The notes under the pieces were generated by a model that saw only the letters and a program-made list of their open reading frames with translations, did no database searches and was not told the DNA's origin. Of a stretch of 64,000 nt of DNA, positions 1 to 10,318 are shown piece after piece; the first letter of the stretch is position 1; the number at the start of each line of letters is the position of its first letter. Source of the DNA: Gamsiella multidivaricata (Eukaryota > Mortierellomycota > Mortierellomycetes > Mortierellales > Mortierellaceae); assembly GCF_025024155.1 (NCBI RefSeq), contig NW_026251802.1, positions 1-64,000 on the forward strand, in the 5' to 3' direction. A program made the translations under genes and the position numbers.

Positions 1-1817
1 AGCGGTCCCAATGTCGGAGTAAATCCCCCTGATGAACTGTATTTCGAAAGGGTTGTCCCTGGTGACGGGGTCGGGTGGGTTGAAGACAAACTGATCTGGA
101 ATCCTAACCAAATCGTCGTATAGTCCTGAAGCCACCGTTGACTCCGTACCATTGCCAATGTCGAGCAGCCATTTTGCAAAAGGCTGGTTGAGCGGATCTC
201 CCTTTGTTCGCATGTTCTCTCTAAGGGACAATGTCTGCACGTGCCAGGTCTTTCGAGAGTTCTTGAGACAGACATCTTCGATCTGGCCAAGGATTCCTCG
301 AGGCTCTACAGGCAAGACTTGACGAAAGTCTTCTCCAACACAATGACTTTGCCGCCAAATGGGATGGTCGGCTTCTGCATGACGTCGCGGAATGTGGCAT
401 CCACTGCTTCGAAGATATATCGGTGGTGCATCGGCGCCTCATTTCAAAAGATGACTTCTGCTTCTTGGGTCCTTTTTGCCATTCCTGACTCGACAGGGAT
501 ACTGCACGTTGAGCTTTCCATGATCTGTAGCGGGATTTTGAAAGCCGAGTGGGCTGCGCGACCTCCTGTCAGGACCTGAGCAACAATTTCAGATGAGGCA
601 ACTACGATCACGTCCTTCTCGCGCCTTCCTCGAATGCGGGCAATCAAAGTGTTGTACAAGAAAGACTTGTCCGTTCCTTCCTGGTCTATCAATAAAGAAC
701 ATCTTTGCCGCACCTTCGTCCTTGTTACCCAGCGCTGCTGTGATTGCAGCGTACAGCGCTTATTGATCGTCGTTGCAGAGGTCCAAATCATGAACCACCT
801 TAGCCGCAAGTGCCCCAGTGTCGAGTTTTGCATGTTGTCCAAGTTTGTCATTGTTGAGTTGGCGATCGATGAGGTTGCGAAAGTCTCGAGGCATCTCTTC
901 GTATACCGCCAGACTGGTCCCAGCTCCTTTCAGAACCTCGTTGACGTGAAACAGTGCAGTGCTCCTGGCGTCCTCTTCAGCGTTCGGGCGATCCGCAGCA
1001 TGGTACAGAGAATCCTCAGAAAGGTCTTTGGCAAAAGCTTGCCACAGTTCGAAAGGGTTGGACAGGCCGCAAAGATGCAAAATCATGGTAAAAGACGCCG
1101 CAACGCCGCCGGACTTTGGTGACCTGCAGCCGCCTCAGGGCATCGGTGCCATTCTAAATCGTCCTCCAGCAACCCACGCGCATTGGCGATCCCCCAGTAA
1201 GTGGCAGAAATCCCTCCCGTGTACGGGTTTTTGCGAAGATTTTTGAAACTGGTTGCTCCTCTAACGTGCAGGAGCAAAAGGCGCAAGCAGTACCGATCGC
1301 GATCAACTTTACTCGCGAAGCTCGGGGCCGCATAGTGCAGTCGGCCGATAGTGTTCGAGACTCCGTTTCGCCTGGCGATCCAAGTATGGACGCTATTATC
1401 CCATGTGTAGTACTTGGGGATCTCGGAGTAGAAGCACTGTCTGGCCTCCGAATGGCGCCTGTTCAACTTAAACCATGCCATGAGGCTCGTATCATTGTTT
1501 CTTTCCTCCAATATCGTCGCTGGAGGCTGCCGAACGTTGAAAATAATATTGTGCCTGTCCTCGACGTGAACCTGCAATCGTACGATGTTTGATGCGTGAT
1601 CTTGCAGTGAGAAGGCAAAAATCCTCAAGAAAGCCTTACAGGCGGATATGTATCTGGAATTGCGGCATTCTAGGATTTCATCCACGTCTTTCGGGCATCG
1701 CCATTCTCGGGAGCGATAGCCATGTTGGCTCGGTCAGAACCCTTGGTCACATATTTGTTGAGGTATTTTACTGCCGACATGGACATGTAGATCTCTACAT
1801 TAATACGAGCATCATAC
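1..1817 (-). pseudogene. Decayed Helitron Rep/helicase (Pif1-like) gene, C-terminal part
   Basis: On the minus strand, pieces in different frames line up with the Rep-Pif1 helicase of fungal Helitrons. Near 1690-1810 the reading contains DARINVEIYMS followed by AVKYLNKYVTKG, the typical Helitron block before the helicase. At 1083-1685 it reads QDHASNIVRLQVH and LRLLLLHVRGATSF. At about 640-700 a Walker-A-like stretch reads QEGTDKSFLYNTL (family G-x-G-G-T-G-K-S/T), followed by RIRGRREKDVIVVASS and LTGGRAAHS. Helitrons move by rolling-circle replication using this enzyme. The frame is broken by several shifts and stops, the Walker A glycines are altered, and the 3' part runs off the window start, so this is a dead copy. 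Helitron coding resumes for about ten codons beyond the solo LTR at 1818-2168. No CTRR terminus or 3' hairpin was identified. Confidence 0.85.
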
Positions 1818-2168
1818 TGTTGCGCTTGGAGATAGTTCTTTTACAGTTGTATGGAGTAAGGAAACTCCCAATCTGAATGCTCGAATAATTTGTGTTCCAC
1901 ACTGAATACAAGGGTCTAACGCACAACTACGCACACTGTAGCGAGTGATCAGCACAACGGTCTTCTTGTTCAACTGGAACCATAATTCATTATTGATGTA
2001 TCTAAGCAAAAGGGTACCTGTAGCGAGTGATCAGCACAACGGTCTTCTTGTTCAACTGGAACAAGGAACAAAAGATCGCTGGCTTCGATCCTCCTTTTAT
2101 ACAGGCACAACCCCAAAACCTAATATCAAATCCTGCGTACCCTCGGTGGCTGCTGGCCAACACCAACA
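1818..2168 (-). mobile_element. Solo LTR inserted in the Helitron remnant (TSD ATAC)
   Basis: Read on the minus strand this 351-bp unit begins TGTTGGTGTTGGCC and ends GCGCAACA, the TG...CA ends expected of a long terminal repeat. It is flanked by identical 4-bp direct repeats, ATAC at 1814-1817 and 2169-2172. It is about 99% identical to the opposite-strand copy at 3122-3466 over 345 bp, with only a couple of substitutions plus a duplicated TGTTGG at its 5' end. A TATAAAA motif lies about 65 bp from the 5' end. It contains a 45-bp direct repeat (1936-1980 and 2018-2062). No gag or pol lies next to it, so it is a solo LTR left by LTR-LTR recombination. The retrotransposon class is not determinable from the LTR alone. 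Confidence 0.85.
1936..2062. repeat. 45-bp direct repeat inside the solo LTR
   Basis: The same 45 bases, starting CTGTAGCGAGTGATCAGC, occur at 1936-1980 and again at 2018-2062, an 82-bp period. The second LTR carries the matching pair in inverted orientation (about 3222-3266 and 3304-3348). The duplication therefore predates both insertions and belongs to the LTR family. Confidence 0.85.
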
Positions 2169-2172
2169 ATAC

Positions 2173-3117
2173 TTGACGCAGAGCCACTTATTTAAAGTTT
2201 ATAGTTTGAAGGAGAGAAAGACAGGGACAAAAAGCGAGCATGCAACAGAGAAAAAGAACGTATACATATTTAGGTTACCAGGATCTAGAGAAAAAGAGTG
2301 TGAGAATACAGTGCGGAGCGTAAATCCATTGGAGGTGTGCTTAATGCTAATCTTCATGACATGGGAAAATACTTTGCCTTCAACTTATTCAGCCTTGTAG
2401 TATGGATAGTATGGTTCATAGTTTGGTAAAATAATTTTATTGTACAGCACTTTTGTATTCTTACTCCTTGCACCGCCTACTCTTGCTTCATGCATCAAAA
2501 ATCGGGGTCGTAAGCAATTGTGATACATCTTAGGCGTCCAGGATCTCTCACTGGTATGCCGATCCGATTAATGCAATGGCCTTAAGGTGTGACCAATCCT
2601 GAGCATAAAACGTTGAACATCCATGTCTGTGTACGAGGGGTAGAGGTAATGAAGTATGGAATGAGATCAGTAAGGTGAGTGTGCACCCGAGCAAGCACGC
2701 GTTGTAGCCATTGCGATGCGACGCGACGCGGCATAGCAGAGGAGACTGGAACCAACAGGTGGTAGCTCAGGAGCATGATACTTTCAAAAGACAACTGACA
2801 CCGAATTGTAGCAGATTTAGGGGCCAACACACTTGTAGAACACCAGAGACGATACTGTGTGTCGTATGTTCACCAGAGTCAGTGCCATGCCATATATATT
2901 ACTATGTACGTTCTTTTAGTATACACAGGCGCATATGTATCTGGAATGACGGGCCATTTGTAATCTGCAGTTGTGAGAAGGCGGGTGAATAGAAAAGGAA
3001 AGAGAGAGGAAAAGAGAGAGAGAGGGAAAAGGCGTATTAAGAAAGGGAGAGACTTGTTTGTGGGGAAAGAAAGCGCGCAATTGTAATTGAGCAACTGGTA
3101 TGCTTACTGCACACTAC
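2173..3117. other. Interval between the two solo LTRs, no intact gene
   Basis: The first roughly 30 bp on the minus strand (2169-2198) still read as Helitron codons (T-L-N-K-W-L-C-V-K-Y) leading into the codons beyond the LTR. Farther in I see no recognisable coding sequence; a purine-rich GAGA stretch lies at 2990-3050. No retroviral gag or pol motifs are present, so the two LTRs do not bound one element. Confidence 0.5.
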
Positions 3118-3121
3118 ATAG

Positions 3122-3466
3122 TGTTGGCCAGCAGCCACCGAGGGTACGCAGGATTTGATATTAGGTTTTGGGGTTGTGCCTGTATAAAAGGAGGATCGAA
3201 GCCAGCGGTCTTTTGTTCCTTGTTCCAGTTGAACAAGAAAACCGTTGTGCTGATCACTCGCTACAGGTACCCTTTTGCTTAGATACATCAATAATGAATT
3301 ATGGTTCCAGTTGAACAAGAAGACCGTTGTGCTGATCACTCGCTACAGTGTGCGTAGTTGTGCGTTAGACCCTTGTATTCAGTGTGGAACACAAATTATT
3401 CGAGCATTCAGATTGGGAGTTTCCTTACTCCATACAACTGTAAAAGAACTATCTCCAAGCGCAACA
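3122..3466 (+). mobile_element. Second solo LTR, opposite orientation (TSD ATAG)
   Basis: This 345-bp unit starts TGTTGGCCAGCAGCC and ends CCAAGCGCAACA. It is flanked by ATAG at 3118-3121 and 3467-3470, a 4-bp target-site duplication of the same length as that of its partner at 1818-2168. A TATAAAA box sits near 3183, as expected for an LTR promoter. The two LTRs differ at only a few positions, so both insertions are recent or the copies have been homogenised. The different TSD sequences show two independent insertions, not the two arms of one foldback element. Confidence 0.85.
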
Positions 3467-3470
3467 ATAG

Positions 3471-4051
3471 TACTGTAGTTCCATCGATTGCACACTCCCA
3501 ATAGTAAGGCAAGCAGTTGAAGAAAGCAGTCTTACTTTTGGGATTCCTCTCGACCGTCCATTTTTAATAAGGAGATGCTCTATCCCTCTTTCTTTTCTTT
3601 TCACACATCACCTCCACACACACCTCTACCCCTGCGGCTTTACGGGAAACGGTTAATTTTAACCAATATAACATGAAAGCGTGCGGGAACTGAACGCGGC
3701 TATTGTTGGAAATGAAGGTCATTTCCGAGATGCTGTTTACGAAATCTTATGCCTTGTATCTACCCTGGTGCGACGGACTTTTTGTGAAATAGAATGCTAA
3801 CATCTTTGCGATATGACACAGAGATCATAGTGAAATGAAACGAATGCAAGGTATCATTCATTCTCTCTCCTTCTTCCCTCACTGCACCCCTCTGTTGTTG
3901 TCGCTGAAAAGCATTCCTCACGAATAAGAGCGCACACGACCAAAATTTCCTTATTCATCATAGTCCGTACCCCTCAGGAATCTACTGCATTCAGTCCGTC
4001 CGCCGCACCACGACCACGACCAACCATCGACTATTAATCCTTACCGTATTG
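3471..4051. other. Intergenic stretch upstream of the glycosyltransferase gene
   Basis: No coding potential is recognised. The sequence is AT-leaning with short CT-rich patches near 3580-3640 and 3860-3900 that may be part of a promoter or leader. No clear upstream exon for the following gene was found. Confidence 0.4.
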
Positions 4052-5849
4052 ATGTAGCAGAAGTATCGCGCAGTTATCATCCTGGCCGAAGCCAGCTCGC
4101 TGGTGACTCTTCTCTACCTCTCGCTCTGGTCCGACGTCGATTCCGAATATATGGGCCATAAATCCAGATACCCACCCTTGGAACAACCTACTGGCCAGCA
4201 CCACAAACCAGCACCACTGCAGCAGGGTCAACTTGTTGGCAAGAACAATGCCCGTGTCTCTGCACTGCACACCCAGGCCTTTATCGCCTTTTGCAATCCT
4301 GATAAGCTCGGCGACGACACCATCTCGAAATCGACCACAACAGCCAGCCCCACGAGCTTTGCTTCCTACTACGATTGGATCAAGTTCATGAACAGCAAAA
4401 ATAGCCCTCATGACGGTACCTATGGCGCAGGGGACCAGGACAATAATGTGGAAGCACTCTCGCGGTTTATGGGGCGGCCGCTGCACAACTGGATTGTCAA
4501 TCTCACGGCCACAGCAGAGCCCTGCAACCACCGCGTCCACACTTCCGCCCACTGTCTCGATTTTCTAACTCAGGAGTACAAATATCTGATCCCAACGCCG
4601 TTCCCGTCATCGCCCGCTGATAAAAAGGAACCCATGGACTTTCATATCTTTTGGCGTGGCCCCATCAATGACAAGCTGTACCTGAGCGCACATTCGTTCC
4701 TGTTTACTCAGCCCCTGGACAAGGCGCGGTTGCATCTCTGGATCGACTCTTCCCATTTTCCCGATGGTCTTCCGGAAGACTACACGAAGAATGAGTTTGC
4801 AGCGCCCTTGGTTTCGAGGCCAATGAACAAGTACATTACTATTCATGCCTGGGATCAAGAAGCCGAGCTTGCGTACTTGTATGGAGGACTGCGCACGCCA
4901 ACACTCGCACAGAAGAAACAACAAAGAGTCGGGCTCGAGGCGCTTTCAGACGAAGCTCGGTTTTTGATTCTGAACTGCAACGGAGGAATATACCTTGACG
5001 CTGACGTCTTACTGCTGAAGGACATGTCGCCGTTTTATGATGCCGGAGTCGAATTTGCATACCAATGTAGTAATACTGAAATGTACAACATCGCCATCTT
5101 GCGCCTGTTTCCCGGAAGCACTGTCGCGAGGAGGATCCTGGATGGTGCCAAGGCTAGAGAGGCAGAGATCATGCAGAGGAAGTTAAGGGAGGAATTTGAA
5201 CGCCAGCAGGGGAACGGGAAAAGAGGCAGAGGATGAAGAGAAGGAAGGCACAGTTATCCATGAAGATATTGCCACGAAAACTCCAGTTCTACACAAAGTT
5301 AGCGAGTTCGTCCGTCAATCCAAGACTTATATCAAGAAAGTCAAAATCCTCAAAGCGTCTGCCAAGTCCCATAACGCGTTTAATAGTTCCAGACTGTCCA
5401 AGCGCGCTGAGGCGCGACCAGATGAGATCTACCATCCAGCACGTTTGCGTGCCTATCTGGATCCTTTGAACGGTGACCTTGAGGGTAACGGTCTGATCAT
5501 GATGCCCACCGCATTCTTTGACCCACTCTGGCTACGTAATGATGGGGCAGAGAATAATGGCACCATGAATTCTGAAGGGATGGTCGAGGACTTGCATTCA
5601 TTCCTAGATGTGTTTTTAGAGGCGGCCAACGCGGTTTGCCCTACACAAGTGCAAAATGGAGGAGAAGAGGTAGACTTTCCGGCTAGCCCAGAGTCTTTCT
5701 TCGCAGGAGCATACGTGTATCATTGGCACAATCATTGGGATACGCCGATCGAACCTAAGAGCTGGATGGAGCTCATGCGTAGGGCGTATGAGGACTTTGT
5801 CCAAGGACGGAGGCCGATCCTCTATGGCGAGTGGTTTAAGGATTTGTAA
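4052..5849 (+). CDS. DXD-motif glycosyltransferase (GT32-like), reading frame disrupted
   Basis: Codes for a predicted Golgi type II glycosyltransferase of the DXD sugar-binding (Gly_transf_sug) group. The key block is GGIYLDADVLLLKDMSPF near 4981-5035, in which D-A-D would bind the Mn/nucleotide-sugar. It is preceded by FHIFWRGP and followed far downstream by the C-terminal AYVYHWHNHWDTPIEP and LYGEWFKDL. A hydrophobic segment (about 4070-4120, VIILAEASSLVTLLYLSLW) fits an N-terminal signal anchor. Two defects are visible. The only in-frame ATG before the anchor (4052) is followed at once by TAG (4055-4057). The frame also changes by one base near 5215-5225, in an A-rich run inside a poorly conserved charged linker. 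The TAG may instead belong to a splice acceptor (gtagCAG) of an unseen first exon. Acceptor substrate unknown. Confidence 0.72.
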
Positions 5850-6063
5850 CATATTCATGAAAAGTAAACATCATCCGCAAAGACTCTGCATTTTACAAAC
5901 GCGCTTTCCTTCGTTTTGACCATCCGTGTATCCTTCAGAACAGTTGTATTTACGAGTCCTTTATTCAAATAGGCTTATTTGGTTATTTTTTTAAAAAAAA
6001 AACTGCGTCTACTGTCTTCCCTGCAGACCATACTTTTCCTTCCTTCATTTGTTGTTGAGCGCT

Positions 6064-7043
6064 TTATGCCGTCGCGTACTTCCTCGTCCATTCCTGAGCA
6101 GTCTGGATGGCGGCATTCTCGTTTTCCTTCCAGTGCTGGGCGACATCGTTTGCGAGAGGGTCGTCGGGGTTGGGGGACGAAAGCAGCGCCTGGATAGAAA
6201 GCAGCACCGTGCGAATCTGAAGGGCAGGCGACCACTTATCTACAAATGACGATGTTAATAACCGTTTTCTTCCTTACTCCTCCTGAGAATTGTAGATCCT
6301 CCTGTTGGCAAGGAATGCGACTGTTTTACCTTTAAGGATATCGAGGCAGATACGGCCGAGTTTGTCAATGTTGGGGTGGTAAATCTTGGTCAAGAAGCGG
6401 ACCTTGGGGGGCGACATAGGATACTCCTCAGGCAAGAACAACTCCAGATGGAAAACTCCACCTATATAGTATAAAAAAAGACACTGGTCAGTATGACAAA
6501 GAAAAAAATCCTGCGCCTCGTGAAGTGTGTGGTGATCCTTTGATTGTAAATGTGGATTCCTCTTTTTCGCCACAATGCGAATAGTTGAACCAGGGTCGCT
6601 TTCCTTTAGCTTGCTCCATGCTATTTTCTGCAAGTATGTCATTCCGCCTCTGAGGAATAGTTGACCCTTTGGATACAGTGTGGAAGAATCGCTCGTTCCT
6701 GAAAGTCTTCACCGCATGTCATATTTTTACTCTTCAAATTAGTGTGTGGTCCAGGATACTTTGCTGTTGTTGTTGCCATGCTTTTACCTTCGAAAGGAGA
6801 CTGGGCTGGTCCACTGATGATGACATCAAAATAGCGGAGGTTGTCCTCATGGGCGGTTGCGCTGATGCCAGGTGCAGGATCGGCCATCAGACGCTCCGTT
6901 TCCTATTGGTATGCCAAAAACGAAAGAAAATGAGCTCAGTTTTTTTTTTCGATACAAAGGCCGCGATATGAAGGAAGAATCCCGACCGACGGAATAGGCG
7001 GGTTGTGGCGACGGACCTTGATGATTCTCTTGGGTAAGGCCAT
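6064..7043 (-). CDS. UBC13: Ubiquitin-conjugating enzyme E2 Ubc13
   Basis: Four exons join to a 149-aa E2: 7017-7043, 6788-6902, 6330-6461 and 6064-6239. The protein starts [20 protein letters not shown] and carries the HPN motif (YHPNID, residues about 75-80), the active-site Cys at about residue 86 in [10 protein letters not shown], and the Ubc13 tail ending in KYATA. Length agrees with the family (about 150-153 aa). Known of the family: with an Mms2/Uev partner it builds Lys63-linked ubiquitin chains, for instance on PCNA in error-free post-replication repair. All junctions are GT-AG and preserve frame (phases 0, 1, 1). The first donor is the unusual GTCCGT; the others are GTAAAA. Identification is firm. 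Confidence 0.96.
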
Positions 7044-7899
7044 GTTTATGAGGAGTGTGTGATGTGTGAAGAAGACGAAGCTGTTGGAATGAATGGACAG
7101 AAAAACAACACGGCCGATACGTGACCAGAAAAAATATACTCTCACACACGCGCCTCAATTTCCAAGAAGAGTACACCATCCACGCGAGGCCTTGCCCCTG
7201 TGCGCTGTTCGCAATTGAGTCCATTCCTATTCGGATATATAGCCTTATTGCTCTCAGCATACAAGCGTTTGATTCTAGGAACAGGATTCTTGAGGAGATG
7301 GACCAGCGCCGGCAATGCCAAGCGTGAAGACCGAGAGAAGCTGACTGGCTGGTTTATGTTTGCGGATTTGTGAGACGTGATGGTAGCCAGCGAAGAAGAC
7401 AGAGCAATTGAGAGGAGAAAGAAGTCTGAGCGGTACCGAAAGACTGCGCCCACATAATTGGATAAGGGATCAGAAAGGTATCCTCAATCGAGGTCGGCCC
7501 ACTATAAACGGTTGCCGTATCATTGCTGTCGAAAGAGAAATAAGGCAGCCATGGAAAGTGGCATTTGCGATCCAGGGACATTAGGTGACGCTCTTGGAAC
7601 ATACGTAGCCATTGGATGTCGAAACAGCCTTCAGCCTTTTGTTGGTGCTGACTTTTTGGTTTTCATCACTCGACGTCGGATACGTCGACTCATGGTTTGT
7701 CATCCCAGGTATGGTCATTCAGCAAGCTATACATGGATCGATTGCGGAGAAAAATAAAGTTGTATATTCCTGCGCTTTAAGGCACAGGGGAGGGGCGTAG
7801 AGGAACAGGATGATTGGTAAGTAGATGGCTGCGCTGCTGCAGTTTTACAAGTTTAAAATCTTTTGTCCACCACCCTTCAACATCCTCACCCTCCATTCA
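7044..7899. other. Divergent intergenic region between UBC13 and the MOSC gene
   Basis: The two genes are transcribed away from each other, so this 0.86-kb stretch should carry both promoters. No recognisable coding sequence or RNA gene is seen. A TATATA-like stretch (GGATATATAGCC) lies near 7233. Confidence 0.4.
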
Positions 7900-9507
7900 A
7901 TGGCACCCATCATCTCAAAGATCTACATCTACCCCATCAAGTCATGCAAGGCCGTCGAGCTGACCGAGTCCAAGCTGTCGAAGTGTATATAACACGTTTG
8001 CGCGCTGTGCTCTTATTTTCATGGGCTGCGCTGATACGATTTCACACCAGTTTTTCGAACTTGTCTTCCCTAACTCAGAATTATCGTCCATCCATTTCTG
8101 TCCCTTACTCCAACACCGCACCAATATTCTACTGTAACGTAATGCGATTGCATATGCAACATGTCCTCTGCCTTTACTGCCGTACGCATGTGTTTGTTTA
8201 GATGGACTCCAGGTAAACATGCCCACCTCGGTAGAAACGTTTCGATTGATGGATTGAGAGTCAAGCGAGCGCCATAACCTGAAAGATCGACGCTTTATCT
8301 GATTTTCAATAGAATGACCGTGTCTTTTTGGTCATCGATCCCGAGACGAACCGCCAGAGAACGATGCGTGAACTGTCCGCTGTAAGTGTAAACCAAATCC
8401 TCGTCTCGAGCCTTGACTTTTGTTTGCAATATCGTCCTGCATACATGTCCGAGACGCTTGGCGCCTTCTTATTCAGATTTGAGCTTTCGCCTTTACACTG
8501 CAAACGCCGCACCCTCGTCGTTTTCGTGCTCACGCTTATGATACTCTCTCAAATCTCCAGATGACGCTGATCGAGCCCAAGATTGTTGGTGACGACCTTG
8601 TTATCACCGCAGCTGGCAAATCTGTCACTGTGCCTTTGGTACCTGAGTAAGTGATACGCTTCTCCCTACCATCTCCCTTAACCAGGCCTTTTGTCCAATC
8701 GACTACACCCTCTTGTCTAACGTGTGTACCTTGTCCGTCTGAAACATAGCGTCAGCAAGTACGAGAAGCGCGTTGTCACTGTGTGGAAAGAGTCTCTCGA
8801 GGCCGCAGACTTGGGCGAGGAAGCTGCTCAACTCTTTACCGATTACTTGGGCGTTCCCAGCCGTCTCGTGTACAAGTCTCCTTACCATGTCCGCCCTGTT
8901 ATTGAGCATGCTCCTGGTATGAACGAGATTGGATTCCAGCCCCAGGTCCGTAAAATACAAAGGATCAGCAATTTTGCACAGCTACTCGCTGCAAAAAAAA
9001 TATTAACTCATGCCTTCACTCGCTTCTCACCTCTTGTAGACCGCCTTTGCTGACAATTACCCGATTCTTTGCCTCTCTGAAGAGTCAGTCAAGGATGTTA
9101 ACACCCATCTTGAGAATCCCGTCACCGCGCTCAACTTTCGTCCCAACCTCTTGGTCTCTGGCGTGAGCAAGCCCTGGGAGGAAGACACTTGGTGCACGGT
9201 CGACATTCGTGGGGTCACATACTACTTCACCTGCCGCTGCACCCGCTGCGACATGCCTAATGTTGACCCTGAGACCGGTGTTAAGGACAAGCTGCAGCCC
9301 CAGAAGACGCTCCAGAGTGTGAGACGTGTGGATAAGGGCAAGAAGGCCAAATTCTATGCATGCGTCGGAATCAACGTTGTGCCAAATAAGCATGAGGGTG
9401 AGCTGCGCATCGGGGACGTGCTGGATGTGAAGGAGATCTTCCAGGGCGAGAGGATGCGTACTGGCGAGGCTGGTTGGTCAACCAAGGCTGTTGAGGTCAG
9501 CGCGTAA
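7900..9507 (+). CDS. MOSC-domain protein, mARC-like molybdenum-cofactor enzyme
   Basis: Six exons (7900-7984, 8213-8259, 8313-8381, 8561-8646, 8750-8945, 9040-9507) join in frame to a 316-aa protein. It begins MAPIISKIYIYPIKSC, the MOSC N-terminal beta-barrel start, then has NDRVFLVIDPETNRQRT. It ends with the MOSC domain, including ALNFRPNLLVSG and the Cys-containing loop TCRCTRCDMPNVDPETG. In mARC-type enzymes the equivalent Cys ligates the molybdenum; those enzymes reduce N-hydroxylated substrates such as amidoximes with cytochrome b5 partners. No mitochondrial presequence or transmembrane anchor is visible, so location is unknown. The 47-nt second exon was placed by frame and homology; introns 2 and 5 use donors GTCAAG and GTCCGT. 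The substrate is not predictable. Confidence 0.9.
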
Positions 9508-9812
9508 AATTGTGTCTCATTAATTCTTGTCAACCTTGCACTTTTCTATGCATGCCCCCGAGTTTCTAATGACGCTCAGTGCTACTTAATCTTAAATGAA
9601 GACTCATTTGACCCAGTATTCTCGACTGCAGAAATACTTGTTTGAAAGTCGCGTTCGGTCTTTGCATCTGTTCAGTGACCCATTCCTAAGCTGTGTCTTG
9701 TTCACGCATATCCTCGCGTTCAAGGTGCTTCTGGAAGCCCCTATTGTTATCTCGAACTGACTAATATCTTATATTTGCTATTGCTGTTGCAGTTTCTGTT
9801 GCTTTTGATTCC
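9508..9812. other. Downstream region of the MOSC gene, no gene seen
   Basis: The stretch holds the 3' flank of the MOSC gene (AATGAAG-like A-rich sequence near 9593) and then unremarkable sequence up to the poly-T tract that marks the tail of the first LINE fragment. Confidence 0.35.
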
Positions 9813-10318
9813 TTCTTTTTTTTTTTCTTTTTTTTTTGGCGGCAGTCGCGGAGGACCTTGATCGAACAGTAAAACTAAGATCTGAAACAATTTTTTTATA
9901 ACGTGAATCTATCAGACCTAACGAACATACGGTCCTCCTTTCTACAAAAGCAGGACTGATCCACATTCCCCTGGGCCTGCCACTAGGGCCTGTGCAACAA
10001 TTGCCACACCTCATCAGTGTGTTAAAAGCTGAAAACTCCTTTTAACAAAAAGACTATCTTCCCCATCCCCTCCATGGTTGTCAACCGCTTCCTCCTTTGC
10101 AGGCAGTCCAGCAGCGTCCAATCCGCTGCGTCTGGGTCGCACACGGGGCCAGGGCAGCTCCCGTTTGTATGGTCGGCGAGCAACGCACTACAAGGACAGT
10201 GTTCAGCGTCGCAAATATATCCGTTGCCCTCACTCCAGTCTCCTCGGGGCCCTTGTATATGATTCCCCACTCTCTTTCCCAAGCAATGGTCGCGTTGCAG
10301 CGTGGTTTCCATTTTTTA
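9813..10318 (-). mobile_element. LINE 3'-end fragment A
   Basis: Read on the minus strand the fragment opens with W-K-P-R-C-N-A-T-I-A-W-E-R-E-W-G-I, the conserved C-terminal block (W-N-K-R-C...A-W-E) that also appears in the longer copies at 11257-11517, at about 13850-13960 and at 55990-56070. The frame then shifts and contains stops. It closes in an A-rich tail, seen as poly-T on the plus strand at 9813-9838. Its 5' end abuts the A-rich tail of fragment B, as if it had inserted into that tail or been joined there by recombination. Non-autonomous and dead. Confidence 0.7.

Noticed and set aside
1818..1860. Extension of Helitron coding into the LTR (reading N-Y-L-Q-A-Q before Y-D-A-R)
   Set aside because: Chance similarity: the true upstream codons lie beyond the LTR at 2169, in frame once the LTR and one TSD copy are removed.
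1818..3466. Foldback/MITE-like transposon with 346-bp terminal inverted repeats
   Set aside because: Each arm has LTR-like TG...CA ends and its own, different 4-bp direct repeat; no TSD encloses the whole unit. Two solo LTRs explain it better.
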